A stretch of DNA of 64,000 nucleotides, taken from contig JARXZD010000008.1 in NCBI GenBank assembly GCA_029893765.1, positions 1 through 64,000 of the forward strand. Direction: 5' to 3'. Positions within the stretch are counted from its first letter, which is position 1. Every line of letters begins with the position of its first letter. Shown here in pieces: positions 37,403 to 46,536 of this stretch. The notes below the pieces were generated by a model. The model saw only the letters and a list, made by a program, of their open reading frames with translations, had not been told where the DNA came from and did no database searches. Source of the DNA: Bacilli bacterium PM5-9 (GTDB lineage Bacteria > Bacillota_I > Bacilli_A > JAJDGJ01). The translations under genes were made by a program, and so were the position numbers.

Positions 37403-38378
37403 ATTTTTTATTGTATTATTATTAGTTTTGTTTAGTTGTTCAAAAGTAATATTTACAAATAAGCTAATGTTTATGCAAGTCAACCCTTATGAAAACAATA
37501 CAACAATCAATGCAATATCTAATAATTTTAAAAAAAGTGAGGCTAATTTATATTCAAATTTAACATTAACCCTTTTAAACGATGAAATAAGTATTAATGA
37601 TCATAAAATATATACTCTTTCATATTTTAAAAACACTACAAATTTAATAGAACTAAATTTAAAAAATAATAAAAGTAAAATAATATCAAATAAAAATGAA
37701 AGTCCACAAGTTAAAACTTTATTAAATAATAATATTTATTATTCAAGTAACTACGTTTCAAATAATTACCTTATTAAAAAGGATTTAATTACTAATAAGG
37801 AGTTTAAAAAAGAATTCAATGGTTATTTTTTTAACTATCTTATTTGTGAAAACGATAAAATATTTGCATTTGTTAGTGAAAACAAAAATAATAAAGAGTA
37901 TATATTACAATTAAATAAAAATGATTTATCAATCATATCCAAAAATTATATCAATAGAAACAGCAATTCTAATTCAAGGCCAATTATTAAAAACAATACT
38001 ATTTACTATGTTGATGCTAAAAATAGGATTAATATTTATGATTTTGTAAAAAATAAAATGAGTACATTTAAATTGAAAATTAAAGACCCACAAAAATTAA
38101 TTTATGATAAAAATAAAATATACATAAATAGTTTCAATAAAAATACCATGTCTAGTTTTGAAAAAAGAATTGAAATATTTGATTTAAGCAATAAAAAAAG
38201 CAAGTGTTATCAAATGGATTATTTTGTTAATAGTTTTGTTGTTAAAGATAACTATCTATTTACTTTATCAAATGATTTTCTTGTAAAATATAATATTACT
38301 AATCTAAAGAAAGAGAATATCTTTAAAATAAATAAAAAAAGAAATAATTATACAAATGAATTATTTCTCTTAGATTAA
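37389..38378 (+). CDS. Lipoprotein, probable beta-propeller
   Basis: A 329-residue protein. The start is the ATG overlapping the end of the papain-fold gene and giving MRISKFFIVLLLVLFSC, a lipoprotein signal. The rest is Asn/Lys/Ile-rich with recurrent NNxIYY..., DKIFAFV..., NNTIYYVD and DNYLFTLS strands, as in beta-propeller surface proteins. No enzyme motif is visible. Coupling to the hydrolase suggests a joint surface function. Confidence 0.7.
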   Translation: MRISKFFIVLLLVLFSCSKVIFTNKLMFMQVNPYENNTTINAISNNFKKSEANLYSNLTLTLLNDEISINDHKIYTLSYFKNTTNLIELNLKNNKSKIISNKNESPQVKTLLNNNIYYSSNYVSNNYLIKKDLITNKEFKKEFNGYFFNYLICENDKIFAFVSENKNNKEYILQLNKNDLSIISKNYINRNSNSNSRPIIKNNTIYYVDAKNRINIYDFVKNKMSTFKLKIKDPQKLIYDKNKIYINSFNKNTMSSFEKRIEIFDLSNKKSKCYQMDYFVNSFVVKDNYLFTLSNDFLVKYNITNLKKENIFKINKKRNNYTNELFLLD

Positions 38379-39161
38379 TTTTATTTTCTTTAATGTATTA
38401 ACAACACCTTCATCATTAATATGTTCACATACATAATCAGCAGCTTCTTGAACATCAATTGAAGCATTACCCATTGCAACTCCAAAACCAACATACTTTA
38501 ACATGTCAATATCATTTTGTCCATCACCAAACGCAATAGCATCTTTAGCATCTATTTTTAAGTGATTCAACACTTTCATAATTCCATTAGCCTTAACTCC
38601 ATTATCAGGAACAAAATCGAAAACATCAACACTCCAATGTGTCATAACTGAATGTTTAAGAATTGGAGCAAAGTATTTCATGTTTTTAGTAGTTTCATAA
38701 CAAACTAAATGATCAACAGGTTGATTAAACGTTTCATCAACTTTTGTTTCAACAGGACAGGCAAACTCGACTGACTCACATGATTTTCTAGCAGTTTCAT
38801 TCATTTTAGTAATAATATTAATATCATCACTAACTAAAGATAAAGATAAATCTAATTCGTTTGCTTTTTTAATTACTGCTTTAACATCTTCTGGGTTTAA
38901 AAAGTTTTTATATACTAACTTATTATCTTGGTATATTGCTTGACCATTACTTGTTATCAAATAATCAAATTGAATATCTTCTAAAAACTCATCAAGTTGT
39001 CTTAGCATTTCTATTGGTCTACCAGTAGCTATACATAAAATTATTCCATTATCTTTCAATTTCTTTAATGCTTCTCTTAATACATTAGAAATACCATTAT
39101 TATAATGACTATATAGTGTTCCATCAACATCAAAGAAAGCTATTTTTATATTTTCAAACAT
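38370..39161 (-). CDS. Cof-type HAD phosphatase
   Basis: A haloacid dehalogenase-superfamily sugar-phosphate-type phosphatase of 263 residues. Motif I FFDVDGTLYS, motif II CIATGR, and Lys with GDGQNDIDM motifs III/IV are intact. The cap is the Cof (IIB) type. The ATG at 39161 is chosen after AAAGGTGAT; an upstream GTG is part of that site. Substrate is unknown. It converges with the lipoprotein gene and overlaps its end by 9 bp. Confidence 0.9.
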   Translation of the reverse strand: MFENIKIAFFDVDGTLYSHYNNGISNVLREALKKLKDNGIILCIATGRPIEMLRQLDEFLEDIQFDYLITSNGQAIYQDNKLVYKNFLNPEDVKAVIKKANELDLSLSLVSDDINIITKMNETARKSCESVEFACPVETKVDETFNQPVDHLVCYETTKNMKYFAPILKHSVMTHWSVDVFDFVPDNGVKANGIMKVLNHLKIDAKDAIAFGDGQNDIDMLKYVGFGVAMGNASIDVQEAADYVCEHINDEGVVNTLKKIKLI

Positions 39162-39371
39162 TTCTATCACCTTTTTTTATTATAGTACATTTAGATAGCT
39201 ATGTAAAATAAATCCACTTCTTTATAACAATTATTACTACTATATCATTATGAATTATAACTTTAAATAACAAATCATAAAAGAACTCAATATGTATTAG
39301 CTTTGAATGTTTTGTTGATTGTGATATAATATAATAGTTATAAAAGACAAAATTTAAAGAAAGGAGATATT

Positions 39372-41042
39372 ATGAAAAAAAGAAAAAATGATACAGCAAT
39401 TTATTGTCTTGGTGGTTTAGGTGAAGTTGGTAAAAACTCTTACTGTATCGAACACGAAGATACAATCATATTGGTTGATGCTGGTGTTAAATTTGCTGGT
39501 GATAATGCTCTTCCTGGAATTGACTATGTTATACCTGACTATACTTATTTAAAAGAAAATAAAGATAAGTTCAAAGCATTAATTATTACACATGGTCATG
39601 AAGATCACATCGGTGGAATTGGCTTTTTAGCACAAATAATGGAATTAGAATATATTTACGCTTCTGGTTTAGCTTGTAATTTAATTAGAAAAAAATTAAA
39701 TGAAAAGAAAATTAGAAATATCAAACTTATTGAGTTTAATAATGAATCAGAGTTTAAGTTTGGAAAAATTAAAGTTAACTTCTTTAGACAAACTCATTCA
39801 ATTCCTGATGCATATGGTATTTTGTTCAAGACGCCTAATGGAACTATTGTAACAACTGGTGATTTCAAATTTGATTTTACTCCAGTTGGTGATATGGCTG
39901 AAATTCAAAAAATGGCTTTAATGGGAAAAAATGGTGTTGATTTACTTTTATCAGATAGTACTAACTCTGAAGTTCCTGGCTTTACAATGTCAGAGGCTGA
40001 AGTTAGTGAATCGATAAACGAAATTTTTAGAAATACCCCTTCGCGATTAATAATTGCAACATTTGCATCGAATGTTTCTCGTGTTCAACAAATTATTGAG
40101 GCTGCACAACGCTCTTTTCGTAAAGTAATTATTTTTGGTCGAAGCATGGAAAATACAATTGATGTAGCTAGAAAAACTGGCATTATTAAAGCAAGAGATG
40201 ATTTATTTGTTAAACCTAATGTTGGATTAAAGTTACCACCTAACCAAATTTTAATTTTATGTACTGGTTCTCAAGGTGAACCACTTGCAGCATTAAGTAG
40301 GATTGCTAATGGATCTCATCGCCAAATAAAAATTATACCAAATGATACTGTAGTTTTCTCAAGTTCACCAATACCAGGTAATGCTTTAAGTGTTAACCAT
40401 ACAATAAATCAATTATCAAAAGCTGGAGCTAATGTAATAACCAATTCTATTTTAAATAGTATTCATACATCAGGCCATGCATCTCAAGGTGAACAAAAAC
40501 TAATGTTTCAATTATTAACACCTAAATATTTCTTCCCAGTTCATGGAGAATATCGCATGCTAAAAGCACATGCTAAAACAGCAACTGAAGTAGGAATACC
40601 AAAAGAAAATACTTTTATTCTTTCTAATGGTGATGTTCTACTTTTACATAAAGGTGAAGTAAGATTAGGTGGTCGTGTTCATAGTGATGATATTTATGTT
40701 GATGGTAATGATATTAGTGGCCTATCAACAAAAGTAATTAGAGATAGAGTTCATTTAGCTAATAATGGTTTAGTAGCAATTATGGTTTCAATTGACTCTA
40801 AAAATAATAAATTACTTGCTAAACCACAAATCATTTCTCGTGGCTTTGTCTACATGAAAGAAAATGTAGAATTGATTAGAGAAACACAAAAAATTGCGAC
40901 TGATACAATGAATAAGGTATTAAAAACAAAACCAACTTTTAAAGATATTAAAGAAGCATTAAAAAATCAAGTTGGACCTTATTTATATCAAGAAACACAT
41001 CGAAATCCGATTATTGTTCCTTTAATTATAAATAAGAAATAA
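39372..41042 (+). CDS. rnjA: Ribonuclease J
   Basis: A metallo-beta-lactamase/beta-CASP RNase of 556 residues with both endo- and 5'-exonuclease activity in Firmicute RNA turnover. Intact catalytic motif THGHEDHIGG near residue 75, TGDFKFD, SDSTN, and beta-CASP residues in the C-terminal half (HTSGHASQGEQ, PVHGEYRM). The full active site suggests the J1 type. An extended -10 promoter (TGATATAAT) and AAAGGAG lie upstream. Confidence 0.94.
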   Translation: MKKRKNDTAIYCLGGLGEVGKNSYCIEHEDTIILVDAGVKFAGDNALPGIDYVIPDYTYLKENKDKFKALIITHGHEDHIGGIGFLAQIMELEYIYASGLACNLIRKKLNEKKIRNIKLIEFNNESEFKFGKIKVNFFRQTHSIPDAYGILFKTPNGTIVTTGDFKFDFTPVGDMAEIQKMALMGKNGVDLLLSDSTNSEVPGFTMSEAEVSESINEIFRNTPSRLIIATFASNVSRVQQIIEAAQRSFRKVIIFGRSMENTIDVARKTGIIKARDDLFVKPNVGLKLPPNQILILCTGSQGEPLAALSRIANGSHRQIKIIPNDTVVFSSSPIPGNALSVNHTINQLSKAGANVITNSILNSIHTSGHASQGEQKLMFQLLTPKYFFPVHGEYRMLKAHAKTATEVGIPKENTFILSNGDVLLLHKGEVRLGGRVHSDDIYVDGNDISGLSTKVIRDRVHLANNGLVAIMVSIDSKNNKLLAKPQIISRGFVYMKENVELIRETQKIATDTMNKVLKTKPTFKDIKEALKNQVGPYLYQETHRNPIIVPLIINKK

Positions 41043-41078
41043 AAGGTAGTTAGAATTTTCTAACCACCTTTTTTTGTA
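41043..41078. terminator. Terminator between rnjA and lysE
   Basis: AGGT-GTTAG paired with CTAAC-ACCT, followed by seven T; it serves the plus-strand rnjA and possibly the opposite side. Confidence 0.85.
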
Positions 41079-41082
41079 TATT

Positions 41083-41691
41083 TTACATAAACATATCTTT
41101 TGCTAATAAAACAAAATCAACAAATAACTTTAATCCATAAAAAATAATAACACTACCACATATTATATTAATACCTCTTAAAACTTTATTTGTGATTATA
41201 TTAGAGAAAAAGGTAATAATTGTAGTAATTGAAAGAAACCAAATGCATGATGCACTCATTACACCAAGAATAAAAGTAAATCCATAATCTCTTGAAGAGC
41301 CTAATAATAAACTTCCATCAATTATTGCTTGTGGATTAAACCAAGTAACCACACATGCTGTTCCGATTAGTTTTAACCATGGCATATCTACTTCAACTGT
41401 GGTGTCTAATTCACTTTTATCTTTAAAAATACTATAACCAATGTAGATAACTACAAGGCTTCCTATTAATAAAATAATTAATCTAAGTATTTTTGATTGT
41501 TGCATAATCGCCCCTGCACCATAAAAACAAAACAAACCTAATGTAACATCAAAGAAGATAATAATTAATGCTGTCATATATGCTCTAAATCTGCTTTGTG
41601 ATAATGATGAATTAATTACAAATAAATTTTGTAAACCAATTGGTGCTACATAAGCAAAACCAACACTTAATCCTAGTAAAAAAACATTCAT
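41083..41691 (-). CDS. LysE/ArgO-family amino acid exporter
   Basis: A six-helix inner-membrane exporter of 203 residues or one fewer. It starts NVFLLGLSVGFAYVAPIGLQNL, the LysE signature, with a WFNPQAIIDG motif in helix 4. The ATG at 41691 follows AAGGAGG at 7 bases; the TTG before it is less likely. Family substrates are lysine, arginine or related amino acids. It is divergent from a MocR regulator with repeat motifs between them. Confidence 0.9.
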   Translation of the reverse strand: MNVFLLGLSVGFAYVAPIGLQNLFVINSSLSQSRFRAYMTALIIIFFDVTLGLFCFYGAGAIMQQSKILRLIILLIGSLVVIYIGYSIFKDKSELDTTVEVDMPWLKLIGTACVVTWFNPQAIIDGSLLLGSSRDYGFTFILGVMSASCIWFLSITTIITFFSNIITNKVLRGINIICGSVIIFYGLKLFVDFVLLAKDMFM

Positions 41692-41709
41692 CAATAAACC
41701 TCCTTAAAA

Positions 41710-41794
41710 CAACCAATTTTTATTGTATATATGCATTATATAGCATTTTTTATAATATGTATCCAACCAAATTTATTTTTCATACCAACCAATT
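41710..41794. promoter_or_regulatory. Direct repeats at the lysE/mocR intergenic region
   Basis: Three copies of CAACCAA(A)TT in the same orientation at 41710-41718, 41764-41773 and 41786-41794. The last two are 22 bp apart, two helical turns, and lie upstream of mocR. Such phased direct repeats are the known binding mode of MocR/GabR regulators. Confidence 0.6.
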
Positions 41795-41827
41795 ATCTTT
41801 TATGGTATACTTCTTATAGGTGATATT

Positions 41828-43297
41828 ATGAAAAATACAAATATTAATATTGATTCAATAAAATGGAAACCAAATAAAAATAGTAATACTCCTTTATATC
41901 AACAAATCATTGATTATATAAGCAATATGATAGCAAGTGGTACTTGGTTAATTAATGATACACTACCATCACAAAGAGCGCTTGCTAGCAAATTTGAAGT
42001 AAATAGAAGTACCATTATTTACGCTTTAGAAGAATTAATTGCTTATGGAATATTAGAGAGTGAAATTGGCAAAGGTACTAAAGTCATCAGTAATACTTGG
42101 TCATTACTTATTAATAATGATACTTTAAATTGGAAAACATATATTAATGCTGGGGAGTTTAAAGAAAATATCCCAACCATTCAAATGATAAATGAGTTAG
42201 AGTTTAAAGATTATGTTAGATTAAGTACAGGCGAATTAGCACCAAAATTATTTCCACAAGAAAAATTTCAAGAAATATCAAAACGATTAGCTAGTAAAAT
42301 AACTTCTTTAAATTATTTAGGACCACTTGGTTTATTAGAGTTGCGTGAAGAATTAGTTAAACATTTAGCAAAGTCAAACATTCATACTACAAGTGATAAT
42401 ATTTTAATAACATCTGGTTCACTTCAAGCTTTACAACTTCTTTCAATTGCAATGATTAAACCAAACTCAAAAGTTTATACTGAAACACCAACATATTTAA
42501 AATCATTACAAGTTTTTCAATCTGCAAAAATCAACCTTGAAGGAATTAGTATGGATATTGAGGGAATCAAATATTGGAATATTAATGATAATAATGAAGA
42601 TACTTTATTATATACAATACCTGATTTTCATAATCCAACAGGAATTACTTGTTCACTTGAAAGAAGAAAAGAATTATTAAAATTTGCAAGTTCAAAAAGG
42701 ATACCAATTATTGAAGATAGTGCATATACAGAACTATATATTGATAAAAAACCCCCTTTATCATTAAAAGCATTAGATAATAATAATCAAGTATTATATT
42801 TAGGAAGTGCATCAAAATCACTAGCACCTGGACTTAGAATTGGTTGGATTGTTGGGCCTCAATCAATAATAAAAAGATTAGGTGATGTAAAAATGCAAAT
42901 TGATTATGGCGCAAGTTCTATATCACAGTGGATTATGTATGAATTTCTTCACTTGAATGAATATGATAAACACCTTGAAAAAATTAGAAAAGAGCTTAAA
43001 AAACGTCGTGATGATATACTTGAATATTTAGATAATAACTTTTCAAACATTGCATCTTGGACTATTCCAAATGGTGGGTTTTACATTTATTTAGAGTTTA
43101 ATAAAAATATCTCAATTGATTTATTATTTAAAAAAGCTTTAACAAAGAAGATATTACTTAATCCTGGAAATGTTTATGATTACAAAGATAGTAATGCTAT
43201 TAGAATATCATATTCATATGAAGATACTAAGCTATTAAAAGAAAGTTTAAATAAAATATTAGATATTATTAATACAAGTAAAGAATTTAAATTATAA
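41828..43297 (+). CDS. MocR-type regulator (GntR HTH plus aminotransferase domain)
   Basis: A 489-residue PLP-dependent transcription factor. The GntR winged helix (residues 20-90, LPSQRALASKFEVNRSTI) is fused to a class I aminotransferase fold with the PLP lysine in YLGSASKSLAPGLRIGW and PDFHNPTG. It probably controls the divergent LysE exporter, sensing an amino acid or PLP. No visible damage. Confidence 0.9.
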   Translation: MKNTNINIDSIKWKPNKNSNTPLYQQIIDYISNMIASGTWLINDTLPSQRALASKFEVNRSTIIYALEELIAYGILESEIGKGTKVISNTWSLLINNDTLNWKTYINAGEFKENIPTIQMINELEFKDYVRLSTGELAPKLFPQEKFQEISKRLASKITSLNYLGPLGLLELREELVKHLAKSNIHTTSDNILITSGSLQALQLLSIAMIKPNSKVYTETPTYLKSLQVFQSAKINLEGISMDIEGIKYWNINDNNEDTLLYTIPDFHNPTGITCSLERRKELLKFASSKRIPIIEDSAYTELYIDKKPPLSLKALDNNNQVLYLGSASKSLAPGLRIGWIVGPQSIIKRLGDVKMQIDYGASSISQWIMYEFLHLNEYDKHLEKIRKELKKRRDDILEYLDNNFSNIASWTIPNGGFYIYLEFNKNISIDLLFKKALTKKILLNPGNVYDYKDSNAIRISYSYEDTKLLKESLNKILDIINTSKEFKL

Positions 43298-43302
43298 TAT
43301 AA

Positions 43303-43336
43303 AAACAACCTTCTATTTAAAAAAGGTTGTTTTCTT
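43303..43336. terminator. Terminator after mocR
   Basis: AACAACCTT paired with AAGGTTGTT, then TTCTTT; it lies between converging genes. Confidence 0.8.
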
Positions 43337-43345
43337 TAACAATAA

Positions 43346-44413
43346 TTATTTTAATTTAATATCAACATATTTAGAAGTAGTTGCTGCTAAAACGGCTGAA
43401 TAAGCACATCTAAACGAAATAATATCACCTAATTTATATTTTTTATTACATTTAGTAACATCTAAAATCATATGATCACTACTTCCACCTAAAATATTAA
43501 TGTTTTCATCAAGTGGATCTAATGCTTCAATTACAACATCTTGGCGACCAATTGCTAAAATAGCACGATCAATATTTCCATAATCAATATACTCATTAAC
43601 ACGTCCAAAGGCATCTTTACCACGTTCTCCTATTGGAAATGATGGTTTATTTTTTAATTCAATTATTTCAGCATTTATAATAAAAGCATCATCTTCAAAC
43701 CCATCTAGTTTTTTATCGTTTGTGCTATCTTCACCTAACATAATCGCTTCGCCAATTCTCATTAAATTAATTTCAGTATTTAATATACCTTTAAATAATA
43801 AATCAGTTGTACATGTTGAACCACCACTGATAAATTGAATATCATAATTAAGTTCATTTTTTATTTGATTTTTAATATCTACTAAAATTTGAGTATTTTC
43901 AACACTTGGCATAATACTACCATAGCAACCAACATTAGTACCAATTCCAACTAACTTAACTCCTTTATAAGTTAATATTTCTTTAACAGTATCTAAAACA
44001 TCTTCAACCATTACGCCTTCTCTTAAATCACCAACATCAATCATTAAAATGATATTATGAACTTTATTATTTTCTAAGGCATAATTAGATGTCACTTTGA
44101 TTACTTCTAATTGTGATTGTAAACTACAATCACAATATTCAACCATTTCACTTATTTCACTTAATTTAGGAATTCTTATTAATGTATAATTAATATCTGG
44201 AATTTCATTTTTAACTTTAATGATATTATCCATTCTACTATCACCAAAATATTTTATTCCAGTATTTTTTACTGTTTTAATAACATCTATATTTGCTGAT
44301 GTTCCTTTTGTAATAAAAACAATATCCATATTATTTTCTTTAAAAATATTATTTAATTTTGTAGCATTGTTCTCAATTTTCTTTAAATTTATTTCTAAAA
44401 AAGGTGTTTTCAT
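43346..44413 (-). CDS. Ornithine racemase-like PLP enzyme (fold III)
   Basis: A 355-residue alanine-racemase N-terminal fold protein with the PLP lysine in VFITKGTSA near residue 36, then GDSRMDN and GGSTCTT. It resembles the Orr/YhfX group that racemises ornithine or related amino acids. The position beside an amino acid exporter and a MocR regulator fits amino acid handling. Substrate is inferred. Confidence 0.75.
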   Translation of the reverse strand: MKTPFLEINLKKIENNATKLNNIFKENNMDIVFITKGTSANIDVIKTVKNTGIKYFGDSRMDNIIKVKNEIPDINYTLIRIPKLSEISEMVEYCDCSLQSQLEVIKVTSNYALENNKVHNIILMIDVGDLREGVMVEDVLDTVKEILTYKGVKLVGIGTNVGCYGSIMPSVENTQILVDIKNQIKNELNYDIQFISGGSTCTTDLLFKGILNTEINLMRIGEAIMLGEDSTNDKKLDGFEDDAFIINAEIIELKNKPSFPIGERGKDAFGRVNEYIDYGNIDRAILAIGRQDVVIEALDPLDENINILGGSSDHMILDVTKCNKKYKLGDIISFRCAYSAVLAATTSKYVDIKLK

Positions 44414-44448
44414 TCAATTTCCTCCGTTTTTTCTTTTTATTATACCAC

Positions 44449-44472
44449 AAAAAAAGCCTAATAAAAGGCTAT
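44449..44472 (-). terminator. Terminator after the DUF1963 gene
   Basis: AGCCT/AGGCT stem on the minus strand followed by seven T; the stem overlaps the end of the gene. Confidence 0.8.
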
Positions 44473-45308
44473 TTTGGAAAATATGAACAGATTACATTAC
44501 TAAAATCTAAATTCTTTAAATCATTTGGATGAATAAACCAACAAATGCTTATTTCTTCTTCATTTTCAAAAAAATCTGAATTTGGATTTAATTGCAACAA
44601 TAAAATATACTCATGATACTTTGAATCATTTAATCTAATATCTTCTTCAAAGTTATCAGGATATCCTAATAATTTAGATGCTTGCATAACTTCGATAACA
44701 TCTTCATCATTTAAAATAAAATCTAAGTCTTCAAGATATGAGCTATTTTCGATAATGCTTTCATAATCTTCTAATTCATCTTTATATTCATATAACTCTT
44801 TTGCAAGTCGTTGTTTAAACTCATTCCATTCAAAAGATGTTGAATTTACATGGTCATTCATTGTTTTGAAATTGACTTTAATTTCTTCATCAATCATACA
44901 ATTAAATGAATCATCATCTTCATCATTTTCATCATCTTCATCTAATTCATAATCATCTTCAAGATCGAAATCAAGCTTTTTTTCATCAATAGTTATATTT
45001 TCAATATATTTAATTAAAAAAGGTTCATCATCTTCTTCATAGTTATATTCGTTATTTATAAAAAATTGTAATAATCCTTTTTTAGGAAAATAATCGTTTT
45101 CAGGTAAGTTACTACAATTAATTTGAATTAAAAACTCAAAAGGTTCTCCAGTATCCATGGAGACAGGATAATCATCGTCTTCAAGTAAGTATGCTTTTCC
45201 CCCTACTTTACTATCCCATGGTTTTGGTGAATCATTGCTTTCTTCAATAACAATTGCATTTTTTACACATGCAATTTTATTATAGATATTATTTATAATT
45301 TGTTCCAT
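44469..45308 (-). CDS. DUF1963 (YwqG-like) protein
   Basis: A 279-residue acidic cytoplasmic protein with the YwqG features SKVGGKAYLLEDDDYP, FLIQINCSNLP, KKGLLQFFI and C-terminal LLQLNPNSDF with ICWFIHPNDL. A strongly acidic stretch (Asp/Glu) lies near residue 120. Family function is unknown. Confidence 0.85.
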   Translation of the reverse strand: MEQIINNIYNKIACVKNAIVIEESNDSPKPWDSKVGGKAYLLEDDDYPVSMDTGEPFEFLIQINCSNLPENDYFPKKGLLQFFINNEYNYEEDDEPFLIKYIENITIDEKKLDFDLEDDYELDEDDENDEDDDSFNCMIDEEIKVNFKTMNDHVNSTSFEWNEFKQRLAKELYEYKDELEDYESIIENSSYLEDLDFILNDEDVIEVMQASKLLGYPDNFEEDIRLNDSKYHEYILLLQLNPNSDFFENEEEISICWFIHPNDLKNLDFSNVICSYFPK

Positions 45309-45390
45309 TAGGCTTCACCTCATTAGTATTATACCAACCTGTTTTTTTTAGTCAAGAAAAAACGATAGTTATTATTCATTATTCAAATTA

Positions 45391-45430
45391 AAAAAAAATA
45401 AAAAAGACTGCTACATATTGTAACAATCTT
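45391..45430 (-). terminator. Terminator after the BMP lipoprotein gene
   Basis: AAGATTGTTAC pairs over 11 positions (with G-U) with GTAGCAGTCTT, followed by a T-rich run on the minus strand. Confidence 0.85.
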
Positions 45431-45444
45431 TTAAAATTAAATAA

Positions 45445-46473
45445 TTATTTTGTATCAACTTTAATATCGCCAGATACAATTTTTTCTTTATATTCATTAA
45501 CTATTTTCATAATGTTTTCTGATAAGTTAGGGTTTTCATCTGGAAGTCCTACCCCACCATCTTTTAATGAATATTTTAAAGTTTTTCCACCTTCAAATTT
45601 ACCTTCTAAAACTAATTTAGCTACATCATATGAAGCAACATCAGCTCTTTTTACCATTGAAGTTAAGATAATAGATTTATCTCCATCATATTTACCATCT
45701 TCAAATTGATCACGGTCAACACCAACAACCCATACATCTTTACCTTGGTCTTTAACCATTTCTTTTGCTGTATTAATAACACCGTTTCCAGCACCACCAG
45801 CAGCGATAAAGATTACATAAGCACCATCATTATACATTTGAGTTGAAATTGTTTTTGCAACAGTTGCATCATCAAAGCTACCTACATATTTAACATCAAC
45901 TTTCATGTTTTTATCAACTGCTTTAACACCTTGAACATATCCAACTTCAAAACCTTTAATAACTGGTCCTTCCATTCCACCAACAAAACCAACTTTGTTT
46001 TTACCTGCTTCTTTAGCTTTTTCAGCAGCAGCAACACCAGCTAAGAATGAACCTTCATTTGCAGCGAAGTCAGCTGATACAACATTATCACCTTTTGTCT
46101 CAGTATCAATAATTAAGAATTTTTGATCTGGGAATTTTGCAGCAACTTCAGCTACTGGTTCAGCAAATGTATACCCTGCAGCAACTACTAATTGATTTTC
46201 ATTTCCTGCTACAGATGTAAGACTAGATACATATTCTGCTTCAGTATTTGATTGAATCGGATTAGCAAGACATGCTCCTTTTTCACCAAATTCTTCAGAG
46301 AATTTTTTTAATCCTTCATAAGCACCTTGGTTGAATGAGCGATCATCTACACCCGTTTTATCTGTTACGATAACAGCTTGTGCTGTGCAATCAGTATTAC
46401 TACTTGAACCACCACAAGCACTCAATCCTAAAACTAGGAAAAACGCTGTAGCTAAACTTAAAAATTTTTTCAT
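45445..46473 (-). CDS. BMP-family nucleoside-binding lipoprotein
   Basis: A 342-residue substrate-binding lipoprotein (lipobox LSAC after MKKFLSLATAFFLVLGLSAC). The PnrA/BmpA fold is seen in VTDKTGVDDRSFNQGAYEG, GFVGGMEGPVIKGF and VVGVDRDQ. It delivers purine nucleosides to an ABC permease in related bacteria. No permease or ATPase gene lies beside it, so partners must be elsewhere. Confidence 0.9.
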   Translation of the reverse strand: MKKFLSLATAFFLVLGLSACGGSSSNTDCTAQAVIVTDKTGVDDRSFNQGAYEGLKKFSEEFGEKGACLANPIQSNTEAEYVSSLTSVAGNENQLVVAAGYTFAEPVAEVAAKFPDQKFLIIDTETKGDNVVSADFAANEGSFLAGVAAAEKAKEAGKNKVGFVGGMEGPVIKGFEVGYVQGVKAVDKNMKVDVKYVGSFDDATVAKTISTQMYNDGAYVIFIAAGGAGNGVINTAKEMVKDQGKDVWVVGVDRDQFEDGKYDGDKSIILTSMVKRADVASYDVAKLVLEGKFEGGKTLKYSLKDGGVGLPDENPNLSENIMKIVNEYKEKIVSGDIKVDTK

Positions 46474-46536
46474 TAATAGTATCCTCCTATTTATTTTATA
46501 TGAATAATATACTCTATTTTTTTAATAAAAGCAACA

